Source of the DNA: Antrihabitans spumae
GTDB lineage: Bacteria; Actinomycetota; Actinomycetes; Mycobacteriales; Mycobacteriaceae
Direction of reading: 5' to 3'
NCBI RefSeq assembly: GCF_043944905.1
Contig: NZ_JBIMSN010000059.1
Location: 12,428-76,427, forward strand
DNA: 64,000 bases
Both the position numbers and the translations under genes were made by a program. Shown piece after piece: positions 59,459 to 64,000 of the stretch; position 1 is the stretch's first letter, and each line of letters opens with the position of its first letter. The notes beneath the pieces are model-generated. The model was not told the DNA's origin, did not search any database, and worked only from the letters and a program-made list of their open reading frames with translations.

Positions 59459-61564
59459 TCACCCAATCCCTGGAATGAGTCGAACGAGTTGGTCGATCAA
59501 CCAGATGCCGACGAACGGCGAAACAACGCCACCGACGCCGTAGATCAACAGATTTCGGCCGAGCAGCTTCGACGCCGACGACGGTCGGTAGCGAACGCCC
59601 TTGAGTGCCAGCGGAATCAGACCGACGATGACAAGCGCGTTGAAGATCACCGCGGACAGGATCGCCGATTCCGGTGTCGCCAACCGCATGACGTTGAGCG
59701 TGTCGAGCTGCGGGTAGATCCCACTGAACAACGCGGGCAGGATCGCGAAGTACTTCGCAAGGTCGTTCGCAAGCGAGAACGTCGTCAGTGCACCACGGGT
59801 GATCAGCAACTGCTTGCCGATCTCGACGATCTCGATCAACTTGGTCGGATCGGAGTCCAGATCCACCATGTTCCCGGCTTCTTTGGCTGCCGACGTGCCG
59901 GTGTTCATCGCGACACCGACATCCGACTGCGCCAGTGCGGGAGCGTCATTGGTGCCGTCACCCGTCATGGCGACGAGGCGACCGCCCTCCTGCTCCTGCC
60001 TGATGAGCTCCAACTTCTGCTCCGGCGTGGCTTCTGCGAGGAAGTCGTCGACGCCGGCCTGGTCCGCGATTGCTTTGGCGGTCAACGGATTGTCACCGGT
60101 GACCATGACCGTGCGGATGCCCATCGCGCGCAACTGCGCGAACCGTTCGGCGATGCCGGGCTTGACGACATCGGACAACTCGATGACACCGAGTACCTTT
60201 GCCCTGCCGGACTCGACGATCGCAACAACAAGCGGCGTCGCGCCGCCCTGGGCGATATCGTCGACCGTTCGGCTGACGACATCGTCGACCGTCTCCCCGA
60301 TGTCGCGCACCCAGGCGATCACCGAATCGCTTGCACCCTTGCGAATTTCGCGGCCATCGAGATCGAGTCCGCTCATCCGGGTCTGCGCTGTGAACGGGAC
60401 GAACTCACCGGCCTTCTCTGCCGCACTCGGCGTCGGATCCATTCCGAACTGCTCGGCACACAGATCGACGATGCTTCGACCCTCCGGCGTGCCGTCAGCG
60501 AGGCTGGACAGTCGCGCAGCCTCGGCGAGATCTGCAACGGCAACGCCAGGTGCGGGATAAAACGCTGTGGCCCTGCGGTTTCCGTACGTGATCGTGCCAG
60601 TCTTGTCCATCAGCAGGGTGTCGATGTCACCTGCCGCCTCGACTGCTCGACCCGACATCGCGAGCACGTTGCGCTGCACGAGACGGTCCATACCTGCGAT
60701 GCCGATTGCCGAGAGCAGCGCTCCGATTGTCGTCGGGATCAAGCAGACAAGCAGCGCAATCAGTTTGATCGGATCCTGTTCTTGTCCGGCGTACTGACCC
60801 ATCGGTCCGATGGCGACGACTGCCAACAGGAAGATGATCGTCAACGACGCAAGCAGGATGTCGAGTGCGATCTCGTTCGGTGTCTTCTGCCGCGATGCGC
60901 CTTCGACGAGCGCAATCATGCGGTCGACGAAGGACTCGCCCGGCGCCGACGAAATCTGAACGACGATCCGATCGGACAACACGGTGGTGCCACCCGTCAC
61001 CGCACACCGGTCACCACCGGATTCGCGCACCACCGGGGCTGATTCGCCAGTGATCGCCGATTCGTCGACGGTGGCAATACCTTCGACGACATCGCCGTCA
61101 CCTGGGATCACCTCACCGGCGACCACAACGACACGGTCACCGACCTTCAATTCGGTGCCGGACACCTCCTCGGTCGCTCCGTCGGCCAGCAGCCGCCGAG
61201 CGGTGGTGTCGCGCTTGACCTGTCGCAAGCTCGCGGCCTGTGCCTTGCCGCGACCTTCGGCAACGGATTCGGCCAGGTTCGCGAACAGCACGGTGAACCA
61301 GAGCCACAGTGCGACAGCCCAACCGAAGACCGACGGATCGGCGACCGCGAACAGCGTCGTGACGACCGAGCCGATCAGAACGACGAACATCACAGGGTTG
61401 CGGGCAAGGTGGCGCGGATCGAGTTTGCGGAATGCGCCGGGTAGCGACGTGACGAGCTGACGCGCGTTGAATATGCCGCTCGCAACGGCAGGGCCGCTGT
61501 CGCCGCGTGCGCTCACATGCTCGCGCTGTGCGGGCTCACGCGGACTCTCGGTGATGGTGCTCAT
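59459..61564 (-). CDS. kdpB: Potassium-transporting ATPase subunit KdpB
   Basis: 701-residue P-type ATPase that powers Kdp. Phosphorylation loop LLMDKTGTITYGNRRATAF, hinge GDGTNDAPALAQSDVGVAMN and the TGESAPV actuator motif are intact. Membrane helices flank the soluble domains as in the family. Six bases before kdpC; its start overlaps kdpA. Confidence 0.97.
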   Translation of the reverse strand: MSTITESPREPAQREHVSARGDSGPAVASGIFNARQLVTSLPGAFRKLDPRHLARNPVMFVVLIGSVVTTLFAVADPSVFGWAVALWLWFTVLFANLAESVAEGRGKAQAASLRQVKRDTTARRLLADGATEEVSGTELKVGDRVVVVAGEVIPGDGDVVEGIATVDESAITGESAPVVRESGGDRCAVTGGTTVLSDRIVVQISSAPGESFVDRMIALVEGASRQKTPNEIALDILLASLTIIFLLAVVAIGPMGQYAGQEQDPIKLIALLVCLIPTTIGALLSAIGIAGMDRLVQRNVLAMSGRAVEAAGDIDTLLMDKTGTITYGNRRATAFYPAPGVAVADLAEAARLSSLADGTPEGRSIVDLCAEQFGMDPTPSAAEKAGEFVPFTAQTRMSGLDLDGREIRKGASDSVIAWVRDIGETVDDVVSRTVDDIAQGGATPLVVAIVESGRAKVLGVIELSDVVKPGIAERFAQLRAMGIRTVMVTGDNPLTAKAIADQAGVDDFLAEATPEQKLELIRQEQEGGRLVAMTGDGTNDAPALAQSDVGVAMNTGTSAAKEAGNMVDLDSDPTKLIEIVEIGKQLLITRGALTTFSLANDLAKYFAILPALFSGIYPQLDTLNVMRLATPESAILSAVIFNALVIVGLIPLALKGVRYRPSSASKLLGRNLLIYGVGGVVSPFVGIWLIDQLVRLIPGIG

Positions 61565-63246
61565 TGCAATGCCTCTGCGATCGGGCCCAGCGCGAGCGCT
61601 GGGAAGAATGTCAAAGCTGCGACCAGTACGACGGTGCCGGTCAGCAAACCGGCGAACATCCCGCCGGTTGTCGGCAAAGTGCCTGCCCCGCTCGGGTGTT
61701 GACGCTGACTGACCAGCGATCCGGCCAACGCCAGCACGAAGAGGATCGGTAGGAACCGCCCGAAGAGCATCGCGATACCGAGCGCCGACTGGAACCAGTC
61801 GCTCGTAACAGTGAGGCCGGCGAAGGCGCTGCCGTTGTTGTTCGAGGCGGACGCGAACGCGTACAACACTTCCGAGAAGCCGTGTATCGATCCGGGTGTG
61901 CCCGGGTCACCGCTGTTGCCCTGAAAACCGGTCGTAGAACCGAGGATTACCGTTATGCCCGTCCCGATCAGAACCAACGCGGGCATGACGAGCACCGACA
62001 GCGCTGCGAGAGTGATCTCGCGCTTGCCGAGCTTCTTGCCCAGATACTCGGGGGTTCGCCCAACCAGCAGGCCGCCGACGAAGACGGCGATCAAGGCAAG
62101 CACAAGAATGCCGTAGAGCCCGGTCCCCACCCCGCCTGGCGCGATCTCGCCGAGCAGCATGTTCAGAATCAGGGCACCGCCGCCACCGGCGGAGAAGCTG
62201 TCGTGGAAGGAGTTCACCGCGCCGGTCGACGTTCCCGTCGTACTGACAGCGAACAGCGCGGAACCGGGAATCCCGAAGCGAACTTCTTTACCTTCCATCA
62301 TCGCGCCGGCGGCCGTGGCTGCGATTCCGCGTGTGTTCGATTCCGACCACAGCGTGACGGCGAGCAACGTGCCCCACAGCAGAGCCATGACGGAAACCAG
62401 CGTCAGCCCCTGGCGGGCATTGCCGACCAGCGTCCCGAAGGTCCGCGTGAACGACACCGGAATGATGAGGATCGCAATGATTTCGACGATGTTGGAAATG
62501 GGCGTCGGATTCTCGAACGGATGCGCCGAGTTGGCGTTGAAGATGCCACCACCGTTGGTGCCGACTTCCTTGATCGCTTCCTGCGATGCGGCTGGCGCCA
62601 GCGCATTCCGAACAGCTGAACCGTCGAGGCCGGTCGAGGAGAAGCCACTGTGGAAGGACTGAACCACGCCCTGGCTCAGCAGCACGAGCGCGATGACAAA
62701 CGACATCGGCAGCAGAATTCGCAGGCTGCCGCGGGTGAGATCGACCCAGAAGTTGCCGATCTCGCCGCTGGTGCGGACTCTGACGAAAGCGCGCGTCAGT
62801 GCCACGGCGACAGCCATTCCGACGGAAGCAGACACGAAGTTCTGCACCGCGAGCCCCACCGGCTGGGTGAAGTTGCTCATCGTCGTTTCGGGGACGTAGG
62901 ACTGCCAGTTCGTATTCGTGACGAACGAGACCGCGGTGTTGAACGCGACCGCAGGGCTCACCCCCGCCAGGTCTCCGTGCAGCGGCATAACTCCCTGAAT
63001 CCGCTGCAGGAAGTAGAGGAACACGACGCCGGCAGCGGAAAATCCGAGGAGGCTACCGGCGTAGCCGTACCAGGTCTGCTCGGCGCGAGAATCTATGCGG
63101 CACAAGCGGTACAGCAGCGTTTCGACACGCAGATCCTTGTCGGATGTGTAGACCCTGGCCATGTAGTCGCCGAGGGGGACGTACGCAATTGCGAGCACAC
63201 CGATCACAAGGGCGATCTGGAGCCCCGCAGCAAGAGCGGGATTCAT
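61561..63246 (-). CDS. kdpA: Potassium-transporting ATPase subunit KdpA
   Basis: 561-residue channel-like subunit. Selectivity-filter-type stretches include SFVTNTNWQSYVPETTMSNF, GTNGGGIFNANSAHPFENPT, PGSALFAVSTTGTSTGAVNS and ASASNNNGSAFAGL, the four K+-filter regions. The start follows kdpF by three bases; the stop overlaps kdpB. Confidence 0.97.
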   Translation of the reverse strand: MNPALAAGLQIALVIGVLAIAYVPLGDYMARVYTSDKDLRVETLLYRLCRIDSRAEQTWYGYAGSLLGFSAAGVVFLYFLQRIQGVMPLHGDLAGVSPAVAFNTAVSFVTNTNWQSYVPETTMSNFTQPVGLAVQNFVSASVGMAVAVALTRAFVRVRTSGEIGNFWVDLTRGSLRILLPMSFVIALVLLSQGVVQSFHSGFSSTGLDGSAVRNALAPAASQEAIKEVGTNGGGIFNANSAHPFENPTPISNIVEIIAILIIPVSFTRTFGTLVGNARQGLTLVSVMALLWGTLLAVTLWSESNTRGIAATAAGAMMEGKEVRFGIPGSALFAVSTTGTSTGAVNSFHDSFSAGGGGALILNMLLGEIAPGGVGTGLYGILVLALIAVFVGGLLVGRTPEYLGKKLGKREITLAALSVLVMPALVLIGTGITVILGSTTGFQGNSGDPGTPGSIHGFSEVLYAFASASNNNGSAFAGLTVTSDWFQSALGIAMLFGRFLPILFVLALAGSLVSQRQHPSGAGTLPTTGGMFAGLLTGTVVLVAALTFFPALALGPIAEALQ

Positions 63247-63249
63247 AGG

Positions 63250-63348
63250 TCAGAACCTCTCGGGGTCGACGAGGGCGACCAGTAGGTAGACGACCAGTCC
63301 GAGCGAAAGCGCGATGAGCAGAACGCTCACCACACCGGCGCCGGTCAT
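63250..63348 (-). CDS. kdpF: Potassium-transporting ATPase small subunit KdpF
   Basis: 32-residue membrane peptide beginning MTGAGVVSVLLIALSLGLVV and ending VALVDPERF, with the charged PERF tail typical of KdpF. It stabilises the complex. ATG overlaps the stop of the preceding 31-residue ORF as ATGA. Confidence 0.9.
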   Translation of the reverse strand: MTGAGVVSVLLIALSLGLVVYLLVALVDPERF

Positions 63349-63440
63349 TTGGCCAACTTCTGGTTTTGCAGGAGACGCAAAACGAGCGCACAGAATATGA
63401 ATCCGCCGATGATCAGCAGAACATATGCAAGGTCAGCCAT
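63345..63440 (-). CDS. 31-residue membrane peptide at the head of the kdp operon
   Basis: ATG 63440 follows AAGGATCTCG and encodes a 31-residue peptide starting MADLAYVLLIIGGFIFCALV, a single helix followed by a basic RLLQNQKLAK tail. The stop overlaps kdpF by four bases. Similar small proteins precede kdpF in some actinobacterial operons but have no assigned role; it may be an extra Kdp accessory peptide. Confidence 0.7.
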   Translation of the reverse strand: MADLAYVLLIIGGFIFCALVLRLLQNQKLAK

Positions 63441-63550
63441 CGAGATCCTTATGACGCATGCCGTCGACCTTCGACGGGCCTCATCAGGGTGCAACCTGCG
63501 GCTGCCTGTTGGACGGGCACTGACACACCACTTACGGCTGCGGTCGCGTC

Positions 63551-63569
63551 CTTGACGGTTTCTTTACGG
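63551..63569 (-). promoter_or_regulatory. Candidate KdpE binding site
   Basis: Minus-strand direct repeat CCGTAAAG-AAA-CCGTCAAG, two eight-base units spaced eleven bases centre to centre, as expected for an OmpR-family regulator. It is 111-129 bases upstream of the first kdp ORF. Confidence 0.45.
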
Positions 63570-63631
63570 GCTGCCGGACGCGCGCCGATACGGGCATGAT
63601 CGGGATCACGTCGACGACGCGCCGCCTTCAG

Positions 63632-63690
63632 CCGAACAGGCGCTTATCGCGATGAAACGCGAGTGACCACCGCCGTAAGCGCCTGCTCGG
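63632..63690. terminator. Inverted repeat downstream of the HNH gene
   Basis: Fifteen-base arms CCGAACAGGCGCTTA (63632-63646) and TAAGCGCCTGCTCGG (63676-63690) with one mismatch and a 29-base loop, starting 18 bases after the HNH stop on its strand. It could end that transcript before the kdp promoter; the long loop also fits a regulator site. Confidence 0.4.
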
Positions 63691-63707
63691 CGCCGGGATG
63701 GGCACCC

Positions 63708-64000
63708 TCAGTCGAGGTCCCAGTATTCGTGGGGATGGAAATAGTGATTTATGCGCGGTTTTCGTTCCGGATCGATGTGTTTCGGCGGAACCCACAGAAT
63801 CCGGCCAGGATATTTGTGATCGGGTCCTGCGACGATGGTGTTCCAGTCGGTGTCTTTGACTCCAGCCAACCGATGATGCGAATCACACACCAGCGCAAGC
63901 TGATCCACATCGGTCAGGCCGAGTTCGGCCACCCATTCCCGGCAGTAGGGTCGGCCACGGGCGCGGTGCCCGCGTTGCCGCGGGTCCGTTTCCCGTGGCC
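63708..64000 (-). CDS. 13E12-type HNH endonuclease-domain protein, 5' end outside window
   Basis: The frame stays open to the window edge, so only the last 96 or so residues are seen: RPYCREWVAELGLTDVDQLA, LVCDSHHRLAGVKDTDWNTI, and the family ending RINHYFHPHEYWDLD. Cys/His pairs (C...C..HH) mark the HNH-like metal site of the DUF222/13E12 repeat proteins that are multicopy in mycolic-acid bacteria. Whether the full protein is intact is not visible. Confidence 0.8.
   Translation of the reverse strand, partial: PRETDPRQRGHRARGRPYCREWVAELGLTDVDQLALVCDSHHRLAGVKDTDWNTIVAGPDHKYPGRILWVPPKHIDPERKPRINHYFHPHEYWDLD

Overview
The window is a high-GC actinobacterial chromosome segment, most likely from a mycolic-acid bacterium of the Rhodococcus/Nocardia type (Mycobacteriales). 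The evidence is the housekeeping gene order: dprA, comM-like, yraN, DUF2469, rnhB, lepB, rplS, then trmD, rimM, KH-domain gene, rpsP, then an amidohydrolase, ffh, glnD, glnB, amtB, ftsY, smc, acyP and an osmC-like gene. This is the backbone of the Mycobacterium tuberculosis Rv2896c-Rv2923c region, interrupted by accessory blocks. No rRNA, tRNA, CRISPR array, prophage or insertion sequence was recognised.

Layout. 1-2591: end of an NMT1/SsuA-type ABC importer (two permeases, the second frameshifted, and a Tat-type lipoprotein). 2609-7737: M23-like lipoprotein, Baeyer-Villiger-type monooxygenase, membrane protein plus small winged-helix regulator, PaaK-like adenylate-forming ligase. 7818-13267: DNA uptake/processing genes, RNase HII, signal peptidase and L19. 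13454-20093: membrane protein, Tex, a double-TetR regulator and a FadE5-type acyl-CoA dehydrogenase. 20146-22091: trmD-rimM-khpA-rpsP operon. 22322-28284: a tripartite tricarboxylate transporter (tctCBA) with a coupled universal stress protein and a divergent CitA/CitB-type two-component system. This block is bracketed by two homologous long palindromes. 28438-32913: KAS III, a maleylpyruvate isomerase-like protein, an F420-type oxidoreductase, a CPBP protease and an amidohydrolase. 32916-38790: ffh, then the nitrogen operon amtB-glnB-glnD with a candidate GlnR box. 38988-45461: CoA-transferase and HMG-CoA lyase-like pair, hydrolase, two uncharacterised proteins, ftsY and a DUF2237 gene. 45471-54009: smc, then an inserted block before acyP and osmC. 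54036-55634: TetR and a divergent hydrolase. 55625-63440: the potassium-importing Kdp operon with a 31-residue leader membrane peptide, kdpF, A, B, C, D and E. 63708-64000: end of a 13E12-type HNH protein.

The most unusual part lies between smc and acyP. A tight operon osmC-acyP-X-Y-Z runs on the minus strand. X is a proline-rich single-pass membrane protein with five PPPLRPNQ repeats and a YjfM/DUF1190-like C-terminus, Y is a glutathionylspermidine synthase-type ATP-grasp ligase, and Z is a DUF350 (YjfL-like) membrane protein. This resembles the poorly understood yjfL-yjfM-yjfC set of enterobacteria, placed in a chromosome-maintenance locus next to a divergent prenyl synthase preceded by a 27-codon ORF.

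Regulatory signals visible by eye include a GTGA-N6-TCAC Crp/GlxR-type palindrome in the tct divergent promoter, a GlnR-like box before amtB, an OmpR-type direct repeat before kdp, an inverted repeat between tetR and the hydrolase, a palindrome at the start of the winged-helix operon, and a shared promoter motif before rpsP and rplS. All functional calls come from reading the sequence without database searches.
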